From the NCBI GenBank assembly GCA_021202275.1, contig JAJQDI010000018.1, forward strand, positions 202,516 to 266,515: DNA of 64,000 bases. The letters run 5' to 3'. The DNA comes from Bacteroides sp. (lineage in GTDB: Bacteria > Bacteroidota > Bacteroidia > Bacteroidales > Bacteroidaceae). The notes beneath the pieces were generated by a model. It searched no databases and was not told the DNA's origin. It was given only the letters and a program-made list of their open reading frames with translations. The translations under genes were made by a program, and so were the position numbers. Positions 1 to 8,880 of the stretch are shown one piece after another. Position 1 is the stretch's first letter. Each line of letters opens with the position of its first letter.

Positions 1-427
1 CGATCAGCATCAGAGGCGAACGCAGCAACAGACGCAAAGACACCTGTACCACCATCTGGATGCGGGTGATGTCGTTGGTGAGCTGGGTGATCAGCGATGC
101 CGTACTGAACTCATCGATATCGGAAAAGGAGAACTCCTGGATCCGGCGGAACAGCGTGCTCCGCAGATCGGTACCAAAGCCAATGGACGCGCGGGAAGAG
201 ACATAGATATTGGCGATACTGGCCACCAGCCCCACCAGGGAGATCGGTACCATGTAGATCCCAAACCGGGTAATAAAAGGAATATCCTGCCGCATCACTC
301 CGTCGTCCACGATCCGTGCCATCAGCATGGGTTGTGCCGTCTCAGAAAGCACCAGAACAAATACCAGCAACGGACTAAGCAGAAAACTGGTTTTGTAACG
401 ACGAAGTATCTTCCAATATTTTTTCAT
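1..427 (-). CDS. ABC transporter ATP-binding/permease protein, N-terminal part
   Basis: The minus strand reads from an ATG at 425-427 to the window edge with no stop, giving about 142 residues that begin MKKYWKILRRYKTSF. The sequence matches the transmembrane half of a type I ABC exporter (MsbA/MDR-like): two hydrophobic segments at roughly residues 15-32 and 52-76, then the typical cytoplasmic stretch with LRSTLFRRIQEFSF and LITQLTNDITRIQ. The second transmembrane block and the nucleotide-binding domain lie outside the window. Such proteins export lipids or drugs, usually as dimers or heterodimers; the substrate cannot be told from this part. The family call is firm, the specificity is unknown. 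Confidence 0.85.
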   Translation of the reverse strand, partial: MKKYWKILRRYKTSFLLSPLLVFVLVLSETAQPMLMARIVDDGVMRQDIPFITRFGIYMVPISLVGLVASIANIYVSSRASIGFGTDLRSTLFRRIQEFSFSDIDEFSTASLITQLTNDITRIQMVVQVSLRLLLRSPLMLI

Positions 428-737
428 TTAACATTCATGCCATGTCCGGAAAGTGAACCTGCCGGTAGAAGAAACAGTTGGCCCGCGTCGAAAGTTCAAT
501 AAGAACACCAATCCCTGCGACCCGGAAAAACCTGTCGACAGGCCATATAGCATACAGTCCTTTCGCTGCACCCGACCCGCAACATGGTTTATTTCTATTT
601 CCGGCCCCAATGGTTCCGGGGAACACTTTCTCAGAAAATACAGATAGATACACTATAGCAAAGAGCTTACCGGAGAGTACCCACTGTGTAAAATTAGAAA
701 CAAAAACGGATTTGAGACGCATCTACTATATAAAAAA

Positions 738-860
738 GTGATTTTATCTCTCACCATCTCTCACTTTTACATATATCCTTCTGACTACAACCACATTAAA
801 AAAGTGAGAGATAAAAGTTACATACAATTTATCTATCACTTTTCAGGGTTATCTCTCACC
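738..860. repeat. GTGAGAGATAAA repeat cluster, left copy
   Basis: Several copies of ATCTCTCAC or its complement lie here (746-754, 757-764, 804-815, 850-858). The segment 804-839 starts GTGAGAGATAAA and ends TTTATCTATCAC, so it is itself an imperfect palindrome. Its reverse complement matches 1663-1698 at most positions, giving an inverted pair about 0.85 kb apart. This could be the ends of a small non-autonomous element or a multi-site operator. Confidence 0.5.
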
Positions 861-1147
861 TTTGAGAGGCCACTTCTCACTTTCAGTAGAATTCTGCCAG
901 AAATCCACAATCCGGTAAGTAGTTTGCTTTCCGGTATCTTTTGCCCAGGTTCTGGCAAAACCTTTCTATCTGTGTCGGCACCCACAGAGACCTGCAAACG
1001 ACAGGATATGTAGTCTGTATCCATCCGTAGATGTATCCGTAGACGGAATCGGATAGCTCGTACCCAGTCTCTTTCCATGAATATACAGATGTATTCCCAA
1101 GGGTAGATCTCTGCTTTTCAGGTAAGAGATATAAGATCCCTCGTTGT

Positions 1148-1217
1148 GGGACTCAACTCCCTCAACGAGAGACTTAACTCCCTCGTCGTGGGAGTTAAGT
1201 CCCACGACGGGAGACCC
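1148..1217. repeat. Tandem 21-bp palindromic array
   Basis: Three 21-bp units start at 1148, 1169 and 1190, with a partial fourth at 1211. Each has a 14-bp near-palindromic core (such as GGGAGTTAAGTCCC) followed by a 7-bp linker (TCAACGA, TCGTCGT, ACGACGG). The third unit is largely the reverse complement of the second, so two exclusive hairpins can form: an 11-bp stem (1171-1181 with 1191-1201) and a 10-bp stem (1184-1193 with 1200-1209). Confidence 0.6.
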
Positions 1218-1662
1218 ACTATATGCCGGTAGGCCGACAGATGATTTCCGGTTACCCGACAGTAGACTTTCAGTATACACGCAGAGGATATGTACATCGT
1301 CAATCAGCGTATCGCCAATCAAAGAGTCATTCGGTACGGACAGCTGACACGAGGCCGGCTCCACACAGGAGAATGAAGGTATTTCCAAATCCCGAAGGAA
1401 CGATCGGCTCCGACCCTGTACATAACAGACTCCCCCAACCTTGTCAACCACACACGCTGAGTTAGTTTCTGCAAAAACGACAAATTCCATCGCAGAAAAG
1501 TATGCGGTAACAGGAAAAGTCCTGTAAGGACTGGTATGTATGAACAGACACGACCGGAATATATCGCCTTACAGAATTTACGCATGGAATGCGTTAGACT
1601 TTCTTCAACTAAAAAGAAGTACCCTACAGGTTGCCTCTCAGGTGACAGATCACCCATCATAA

Positions 1663-1698
1663 GTGAGAGATAAATTGTATGCTAATTTTATCCATCAC
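1663..1698. repeat. GTGAGAGATAAA repeat, right inverted copy
   Basis: This 36-bp segment starts GTGAGAGATAAATTGTATG and ends TTTTATCCATCAC. It is an inverted copy of 804-839 with about seven mismatches. No gene lies between the two copies and no target-site duplication is obvious. Confidence 0.5.
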
Positions 1699-1730
1699 TC
1701 AGATATATAGCTGATAACGTGCCTGTTTCC

Positions 1731-3368
1731 TTATTTTCTTACGATATCCATCGTACGCAGGAAATATTCCGAATACCGGATACCCCAGAGATCGTACCGG
1801 TCCAGTTGCGTCGGCATCTTCTCCACAAACCGCTCTCACGACTTCGCCTCCGGAACAGACCAGGCATTCTCGGACAAAGCCGCCAGCCTAGGGAATACAC
1901 CAAACTCTACCTTGGCCGGAGTGGGGAAATATTCCGTCCACATACACGCCTGTGTCCCGATCACCCGTCGTGCCTCTTCGGCAGTGAGCTCTTCGGGAAC
2001 GATCGGATAGGTATATACTTTCTCCACCGGTATGTATCCGCGGTGGGCAACCTCCTGCTGGCGACGGGCCTCTTTGAGGTTGAAATACGAATAGCCCGAA
2101 CTCGCCATGATTACCGGATGGCCTGCCTGTGCCGCCTGGATCCCGTATCCGGGACGACGCCAGTTCATCACCACGCAGTCTGTGGAGACACCGCCCTCCA
2201 TGATCTCGTCCCAGCCGATCAGGATCTTCCCTTTGTCGTTGAGTACTTTCTGCACGTAATGGATAAAATAACTTTGCAGTGCTTTTTCGTCTTTCAGTCC
2301 GTTCTCCTGCATAAAGACCTGCGCCTGTTCCGACTCTTTCCACCACTTTTTGGCACACTCATCGCCCCCCCCGACGTGTATGTACGGACCGGGAAACAGG
2401 TCGCACAGCTCGGAAAACACCTCGGTCAGGAAGGCAAACACCTCCGGTTTCGGAGCCAGTACGTTGTTGAACTTGTTGTAGATGCCCCAGGTAAGGGCCG
2501 CTTTCTTAGGCTCATCGGGGGTGGTGCTGAACTCCGGATACACCCCCAAGAGGGCCATGCAATGCCCGGGAATATCAATCTCCGGCACCACGGTGATGTA
2601 GCGATCGGCCGCGTATCTTACAATCTCTTTCACCTCTTCCTGCGTATAATACCCGCCATAGGGCAAGGGTGTATATACCCCCGGATAGAGACCTTCGATC
2701 TCCCCTTCCCGGTTGGCACCCTGAGCGGTCAGCTCCGGGCGGCACTTCATCTCTACTCTCCATCCCTGGTCGTCGGTCAGGTGCCAGTGGAAATAGTTGA
2801 GTTTGTGCCACGCCAGATAGTCGATATAGCGTTTGATGTAGTTCACCGGAAAATAATGGCGTACCACATCCAGGTGCATGCCCCGGTAGGGAAAGCGCGG
2901 ATAGTCTTCTACCACCACTGCCGGTACTATGGGAAGTACCCCGGCACGGGTAGGAAGTAACTGGATCAGGGTCTGTATGCCGTAAAACACACCCGAAGCA
3001 TCGTTGCCGCGGACGGTTATTCCTTCGGAAGTGACATGGAGTTGATACCCTCCCGGTGTCTCTCCGTTGTCTGAGTTCACCAGACAGATCTCCCCGGTAA
3101 CGGACTCTTTTTTCTTTGTATTTGGAACCCGGATCTCCAGCGGATAGCCCAGATATTCCTCCATGTATCCGGAGAAATAGGAAGCGGTGGACAGCAGATC
3201 CTCTCCGGAAAGAGCAACCACCGAAGCACGGGTCAGGAGGAACTCCCCTTCGTGGGAGGTAACGGAAACGGGTTCGGGAATGATGGAATTTTTTTTCTCA
3301 GGCTCCTGTGCCTGTACGGCAGTGAGCCCCGCGGCCATAGTAGCGGTCATAATCAGGTTTCGTAACAT
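1731..3368 (-). pseudogene. GH20 beta-N-acetylhexosaminidase, interrupted by in-frame TGA
   Basis: Secreted family 20 glycoside hydrolase expected to release terminal GlcNAc/GalNAc. The start at 3368 gives the signal peptide MLRNLIMTATMAAG...QAQ; longer upstream starts lack one. A GH20b-type N-terminal domain is followed by the catalytic barrel, with MHLDVVRHYFP, WHLTDDQGWR and the acid motif HVGGGDEC. That motif normally reads HxGGDE; here a G8 run (C8 at 2366-2373) adds one Gly. The frame meets TGA at 1836-1838 after residue 510, but the same frame continues for 34 more codons with a family-like C-terminus (ERFVEKMPTQLDRYDLWGIR) to a TAA at 1731-1733. The stop sits where a Trp is expected, so it looks like TGG to TGA. 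The protein may be truncated by about 35 residues. Confidence 0.85.
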
Positions 3369-3948
3369 ATATATGTGAGGGCCCTGGGTACAAGTTACCG
3401 CCAGCCACCGGACAGAGCCATTAGATCCGGCCGACAACGGTTCATTTTTCTGTCAGCCCCCAAATACGTGTTATCGGATACAAACTTAACTAAAATTTCC
3501 GGATCTTCCCAAGTATCGGGTAAAGAGTAGGCTTGTAAAGAAGAAAAAGTCAATTCAGGACACACTCAGACCGATGAACTGAGCAATAGATCGAAAAGTA
3601 AAATTGAGTATGATCTCTTTGCAATAAACTATGAATGAAACAATTAATCCTTATCAAACTTTCTAAAATTAAGTTTTGGCATACATCATCTTTTACAAAC
3701 AGACAACTTGTTTTATTTTTGTTCGGAAGAACAGTGTTTCTACGTGGAAAACCGTCACTTCTCAAACAGATTCTTATGGCCTATTCATAGGTTGGGACAC
3801 TGTATAACAGTTCGCTTTCCTCCAAACCGATCTAAGCGTAAAAATCATTCAGCCATATAGCGAAAACCGCCAGTTTTTTGCTCCGATAAATCCCTTTTCA
3901 TTAGAAAAAGTATTCCGTATATGAGTATATGGACGGGCGGTCATTTGT
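3369..3948. other. Intergenic region with possible promoter
   Basis: Divergent spacer between the GH20 gene and the unknown gene at 3949. I see no convincing gene. A Bacteroidota -7-like box TATTTTTG lies on the plus strand at 3714-3721, far upstream of 3949, and the left copy of a 22-bp inverted repeat lies at 3863-3884. The base composition becomes AT-rich from about 3480, which marks the left edge of the AT-rich island. Confidence 0.5.
3863..3884 (+). repeat. Left arm of 22-bp inverted repeat flanking the TPR island
   Basis: The arm starts AAAACCGCCAGTT and ends TTGCTCC. The reverse complement of 11075-11096 matches it at 20 of 22 positions, differing only at two central bases. The two arms enclose the unknown gene, the three TPR regulators and the small secreted protein. 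Confidence 0.65.
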
Positions 3949-5073
3949 ATGAACTCAAATAAACAAATAAAAATGACACAAGACATTACACTGGGAAATC
4001 TGGTCAGACCCGAAACCCTTATGACTACCTGCACATGTATGTTAGGTTGTACAACAAATGAAGTAAAAACCCTACTCGACGAACTCACAACAAAAGAAGC
4101 TACGGAAACAAAAGCCAACAAAGAAAAAATGCAGTCAGCAGGCCAGGAAACAGAAGAGAGAATGATCTATTTTCCTTTTGAAGTCAATTTTATAGAAGAA
4201 TACACGGAAAGTGTAGATATACCTGAAAACACGCTGAAATGGATCATTCCCGTGCAAGATGTTCATATTGAATATTTATTTTCAAAGAGCTTTACAGAAG
4301 AATACAGGTGTGTTTCAGCCACCCTCAAATTCATTCATCGCAAAGAGTTTGAGATGGTATACAAATACCTGGCCGCAAGCAGTACAACAACTCAAAAAGA
4401 GAGAGCCTTGCGTCGCTTTCTGATCCACAGATACAACCTGGCTTCTTATGAAACCCTGACCTACCGGAATACCTTCGAAATAAGAACCATCGTACAGCCC
4501 GAATATGTAAAAGACATCGCGGATAAATATAATATATACTTTCAGAAGTTGAATATACCTGCTATTGATCCGTATGCAAGAACAGTGTCGGAAAGTGTTC
4601 AGATACCTGTGAAACCGGAAGTATGGATGGAGGTAGCAACCTCTCTCTTTGATGTCCCTCTGGAAAAGATAGAAGATCATTTCTGTAAACTGGAAAAGGA
4701 ATATCCGGCATTCAAAGGATACAAAGCGCGGGAATATCCGGAAGATGCAGACACGACAAACGGGGTCATACATTGGCTCTTCATCCTGAAAAACATCCGT
4801 ATACAATGTGTATATCCCCGTGAATCAGAAGGTAGATGCGAAAGTGTGATTCTACAGTTCAACGACCGGAAAGAGTTCAGAAAAGTACGTAACCTCCTTA
4901 TTAACAATGGAATTCAATACAGAGAAAGACCTGCCTTTCAACGTTGGATCATCCATTGGTTTGGTTTTCCTCGTTACGAACAATGGCTATATGATGTAAA
5001 CCTGGTGGTCTATACAGCCGAACAGCCCTATTCACTGACCGATCAATTTCATATTCATTTCAGCAGGGAATAG
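3949..5073 (+). CDS. Hypothetical protein with internal duplication
   Basis: A 374-residue protein I do not recognise. It has no signal peptide or membrane segment, so it is probably cytoplasmic. Residues about 97-199 and 274-372 look like a duplicated module: each runs strand-rich sequence, then a conserved CxSxxLxFxxRKEF-like stretch (SATLKFIHRKEFEMV; SVILQFNDRKEFRKV), a basic RRFLIHRY/QRWIIHWF motif and a final IYFQ/IHFS strand. Residues 1-75 are charged and contain a CTCMLGC cysteine cluster at 28-34. It lies just upstream of the TPR regulator array on the same strand (61 bp gap) and shares its AT-rich composition. No function can be assigned. Confidence 0.75.
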   Translation: MNSNKQIKMTQDITLGNLVRPETLMTTCTCMLGCTTNEVKTLLDELTTKEATETKANKEKMQSAGQETEERMIYFPFEVNFIEEYTESVDIPENTLKWIIPVQDVHIEYLFSKSFTEEYRCVSATLKFIHRKEFEMVYKYLAASSTTTQKERALRRFLIHRYNLASYETLTYRNTFEIRTIVQPEYVKDIADKYNIYFQKLNIPAIDPYARTVSESVQIPVKPEVWMEVATSLFDVPLEKIEDHFCKLEKEYPAFKGYKAREYPEDADTTNGVIHWLFILKNIRIQCVYPRESEGRCESVILQFNDRKEFRKVRNLLINNGIQYRERPAFQRWIIHWFGFPRYEQWLYDVNLVVYTAEQPYSLTDQFHIHFSRE

Positions 5074-5134
5074 AAAATAAGTATGTTACAAATTCCTTTT
5101 TTTACTATTTTAGGACCTTAAAACAACACATACC

Positions 5135-6785
5135 ATGCAGAAGTTCCTATATACCCTGTTTATCATTCTATTTTTTACAGCTTGTAATCGTGCAGATCAG
5201 GATAAACTAAATGTAGCCAGATCTTATCTGGACACCGATCCGGACAGCACATTGATCTGTCTGGAAGAGCTGGATCCATCCGGGCTGGATAGCAAATCAT
5301 ATATGGAATATCTGCTTACCCTGACACAGGCACGGGATAAAACCGGAGAGGATATATCAAACGATACACTTTTGTTTGCTTACAAAGACCAGTTGCGGAA
5401 ATTTCCGGATCATAAAGCAGCCTGGTTCTATTTCTATATAGGAAAAATACATTATTTGCAGGGAAATACAAGTCAGGCACTCTCCGAATACATGGAATGC
5501 GAAAAGCTTCTTACAGAGGATCTATACCTTACAGGTTTGCTGAAATCTGCCTATGCCGAGGCACATATGGATAAATTTGAACTGGAAGAAGCCATTTCAT
5601 CCTACAAACAATCAGCAGATATCTTTGAAAAAACAGAACTTTGGGCAAATGCCAGCATATGTTATAACAAGATAGCAAACTGTTTTTTATATCAGTATCA
5701 ATCAGATAGTGTGTTTTACTATTACGATAAATGCTTTCAATATCAATCATATTGGAAACCTGACCAAGAGGCCGTTATGATTGCAAACCTGGGTTTGGCA
5801 TATTCTGAAAGCGGTGATAACCCTACTGCTATTCAACTTTTAGAACAGGCATTATCTCTGCCAGTAAATAATTACCAGAAAGCACAAATATATCTCATGC
5901 TAGCACATATTCATTCCTCAGAACCAATAAAGTTCCAGTTGTACATACAACAAGGTATCGACCTTCTTCTGGAAGAAAAAAATAATACTTTATTATTAAG
6001 TCAGTTTTATAATCAACTCTCTAAACATCATACGAACAATGACAATCCCGTTTTAGCTCTTGAATACAAAAATAAATACTGCGAATATTTAGTATTAGCA
6101 ATAGACAAAAAGTACGATACTTCACTAAAGGAATTAAAACAAGAAATACATATACGCCACCTACATACACAGAATCTGGAACTTGTCGTCATACGCCAGC
6201 GCATACAACTAATTTTATTGATCATATGCCTCAGTGCAGTTGCCATCTTTTTCATCATATCCCGCCGGTTCAAACATAAAAAAACAGAAGCTATGGGAAG
6301 CAGAACAGAAAATAGATACCTTGCAGGATATGGCTTCCCGGGATAATTATGAGAAAACCTCACTTCGTGACATTGTACTACAGCATTTCCATTTACTAAA
6401 GAAAGTAGCTCAGCTACAGTCCATTTCACCTACTAAACTTTATAGCAGAACCATTGCTGAGAAATTCAATCATATCGTTTATGAGAAAGAGAGTATCGAT
6501 TGGGGTATATTTTACGGTACCATCAATACCGCCCATAACAATCTATGTGAAAAGATCAGAAACACATTCCCCGATCTAAAGGACAATGAGTTTAAAGTTA
6601 TTTGTCTGACCATTGCTAAGTTCTCCAATCCTGAGATCGCAGTTATACTTAACAAATCACCACACACCATACCTGGAATAAAATCTCAGATCCGTAAAAA
6701 GTTAGGGATTATAGAGCAAGGAAATATTGCTGATTTTTGCCTGCAATACTGCAGAGAAGAAAAGAATCCGGATCAACAAAATTAA
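5135..6785 (+). pseudogene. TPR membrane regulator with LuxR-type HTH, copy 1 (frameshifted)
   Basis: First of three tandem paralogues. The first frame (5135-6346, 403 residues) has a lipobox-like signal (FFTACNR), periplasmic TPR repeats and a transmembrane helix at about residues 358-378. It then leaves the family sequence at an A7 run (6278-6284). Removing one A restores HKKQKLWEAEQK and the whole coiled coil and LuxR-type HTH domain found in copies 2 and 3, ending at 6785. The family is a one-component regulator: periplasmic TPR sensor, one membrane helix and a cytoplasmic DNA-binding domain. As read, the product lacks its DNA-binding part. Transcriptional slippage on A7, phase variation or a sequencing error could each explain it. 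Confidence 0.85.
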
Positions 6786-7008
6786 AGATATTACTTTATG
6801 AATATTCGTTTGAGGCAAGAGAGATCATACTACACAACACTGTAAAGAAAGAAAAATCTTTGTTTGAAAAAATATTTATAATATATAGAGCAAAGAGGTA
6901 TCCATTAAAATGTAAATAACAGTTCAAATTAACTAAATAAATTTTCTATTCCCTATTCTCTTAACAACCACTTTTCGTATTTTAGCAGCGTAAAATACAA
7001 AAGTTAAT

Positions 7009-8658
7009 ATGAAAAGACTACTATGCCTCTTGTTGCTATTCTCTATTCTTATATCTTGTACTGATCCGGGCAAGAATCAACTACAGATAGCCCAGTCTTA
7101 CCTGAATACTTATCCGGATAGTACACTGATTTATCTGGAAGACATAGATCCCTCAGGATTAAGCAGTAAAGTATATATGGAATACCTACTTACGATGACA
7201 CAGGCACGACATAAAACAGGAGAGGATATATCCAATAATACACTTTTATTTGCCTATAAAGATCAATTCCGGAAATTCCCAGACCATAAAGCCGCATGGT
7301 TTTACTTCTATATAGGGAAAATTTATTCTTTACAGGGAAATACTAATCAGGCACTATGTGAATATATGGAGTGTGAAAAACTCCTTACGGACGATATATA
7401 CCTGACAGGAATGTTAAAAGCATCATATGCAGAGGCATATATGGATAAACTTGAACTGGATGAATCCATTTCGTTTTTCCAGCAAGCAGCAGAAAACTTT
7501 GAAGATATACAGTTATACTCAAATGCGAGTTCATGTTATAATCAAATAGGAAATTGCTACCTTGCTAATAATAAATTAGACAGCGCATTTTTTTATTACG
7601 ATAAATGCTTTAAGTATCAGAGATATTGGAAACCAGCACAAGAGGCTGCCATGCTTATAAATCTGGCACAAGCACACTCCATAAGCGGTCAAAACCATAT
7701 AGCAGCCGAACATCTCGAACAAGCACTACAACTCCCTTTAAACAATAATGAAAAAGCAATCGTATATGGTCATTTAGCAAAACTTCATATTTCTGAGCCT
7801 GAGATCTTCCTATTTTATATGAAACAAGGCATTGATATGCTTCCGGAAGAAGAAACTAACCCTTTACTCCTAAGTCGATTTTATAGTGAGCTCTCCCAGT
7901 TCTATGCTAATAATAATGATACAAGAGCAGCTCTTGATTATCAGTTGCAATATAATAAGTACTTGGTTTCAGCAATAAGAACAGGATACGACACAACTAT
8001 AAAAGAATTACGTCAGGAAAATCATATCCGGCACTTACATTCAGAGAATTTACAACTCATTGTCAAACGACAACGAAGTCAACAGTTTTTTCTGACGGTA
8101 TGTTTTGTAGCCATTACGATTATTTTCATTATAAGTCGTCAGTTCAAACGCAAAAAACAAAAATTGATGGAAGCAGAACAAAAAATAGAAACCCTTCAGG
8201 ATATGGTATCTCAGGATAACCAGGAAAAGAACTCACTACGGAATATTGTATTACAGCATTTCAACTTAATAAAAAAAGTAGCCCAACTACAGGCCATTTC
8301 ATCAACTAAAAATTATAGTAAGACAATTGTCGAGAAATTCAATCATATCGTCTATGAAAAAGAAAGTATCGACTGGAATATACTTTACAGTACCATCAAT
8401 ACCGTCCATAATAATCTATGCGACAAGATCAGAAACACATTCACCGATCTAAAGGACAATGAATTCAAAGTTATTTGTCTGACCATTGCGAAGTTCTCCA
8501 ATCCTGAGATCGCAGTTATACTTAACAAATCACCGCACACCATACCTGGAATAAAATCACAGATCCGTAAAAAGTTAGGGATTATAGAGCAAGGGAATAT
8601 TGCTAATTTTTGCCTGCAATACTGGAGAGAAGAAAAGAATACCGATCAACAAAATTAA
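7009..8658 (+). CDS. TPR membrane regulator with LuxR-type HTH, copy 2
   Basis: Intact 549-residue protein. The N-terminal signal ends in a lipobox-like LISC (Cys17), followed by TPR-type helical repeats (about 25-325), a transmembrane helix (about 359-377), a basic/coiled-coil linker (378-425) and a C-terminal LuxR-like helix-turn-helix at about 481-526 (FSNPEIAVILNKSPHTI, then IRKKLGI). This predicts periplasmic sensing and cytoplasmic DNA binding in one chain; lipidation of Cys17 is inferred only. The C-terminal 150 residues are nearly identical to copy 1, while the first 100 are nearly identical to copy 3. A conserved leader (6971-7005) precedes the ATG and is repeated before copy 3. The DNA target is unknown. 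Confidence 0.85.
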   Translation: MKRLLCLLLLFSILISCTDPGKNQLQIAQSYLNTYPDSTLIYLEDIDPSGLSSKVYMEYLLTMTQARHKTGEDISNNTLLFAYKDQFRKFPDHKAAWFYFYIGKIYSLQGNTNQALCEYMECEKLLTDDIYLTGMLKASYAEAYMDKLELDESISFFQQAAENFEDIQLYSNASSCYNQIGNCYLANNKLDSAFFYYDKCFKYQRYWKPAQEAAMLINLAQAHSISGQNHIAAEHLEQALQLPLNNNEKAIVYGHLAKLHISEPEIFLFYMKQGIDMLPEEETNPLLLSRFYSELSQFYANNNDTRAALDYQLQYNKYLVSAIRTGYDTTIKELRQENHIRHLHSENLQLIVKRQRSQQFFLTVCFVAITIIFIISRQFKRKKQKLMEAEQKIETLQDMVSQDNQEKNSLRNIVLQHFNLIKKVAQLQAISSTKNYSKTIVEKFNHIVYEKESIDWNILYSTINTVHNNLCDKIRNTFTDLKDNEFKVICLTIAKFSNPEIAVILNKSPHTIPGIKSQIRKKLGIIEQGNIANFCLQYWREEKNTDQQN

Positions 8659-8880
8659 AGATATTACTTTATACATATTTGTTTGAGACAGGAGAGATCA
8701 TACTACACCTTACTAGAGAGAGGAATCCTCGTTTAAAACCATATTGATGATAGATGTACAGTAAAGAGGTATTCACTTAAATGTGAATAGAAAAAATAAT
8801 TTAACTAAACTAATCTTCTATTCACTCGCCCATTCACACCCACTTTTCGTATTTTAGCAGCGTAAAATATCAAAGTTATT

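Larger units (their letters stand above)
428..1730. other. Gene-free stretch with short repeats
   Basis: About 1.3 kb between the ABC exporter start and the GH20 gene. Open frames exist on both strands but none has a recognisable product, signal peptide or typical codon pattern, and they overlap one another. The stretch holds a cluster of GTGAGAGATAAA-type repeats (738-860 and 1663-1698) and a 21-bp periodic palindromic array (1148-1217), listed separately. It may be remnant DNA from a lost element; I see no gene. Confidence 0.6.

Noticed and set aside
428..1490. Several open frames of 60-174 codons on both strands
   Set aside because: They overlap each other, have odd composition rich in Cys, Arg and Ser, and cross the short repeats.
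1719..2960. Long plus-strand open frame of 413 codons
   Set aside because: It is antisense to the GH20 gene, which has clear family motifs. The plus-strand product has no recognisable domain.
3550..3765. 71-codon minus-strand frame
   Set aside because: It has no signal peptide, motif or plausible promoter, and lies in an AT-rich spacer where such frames are common.
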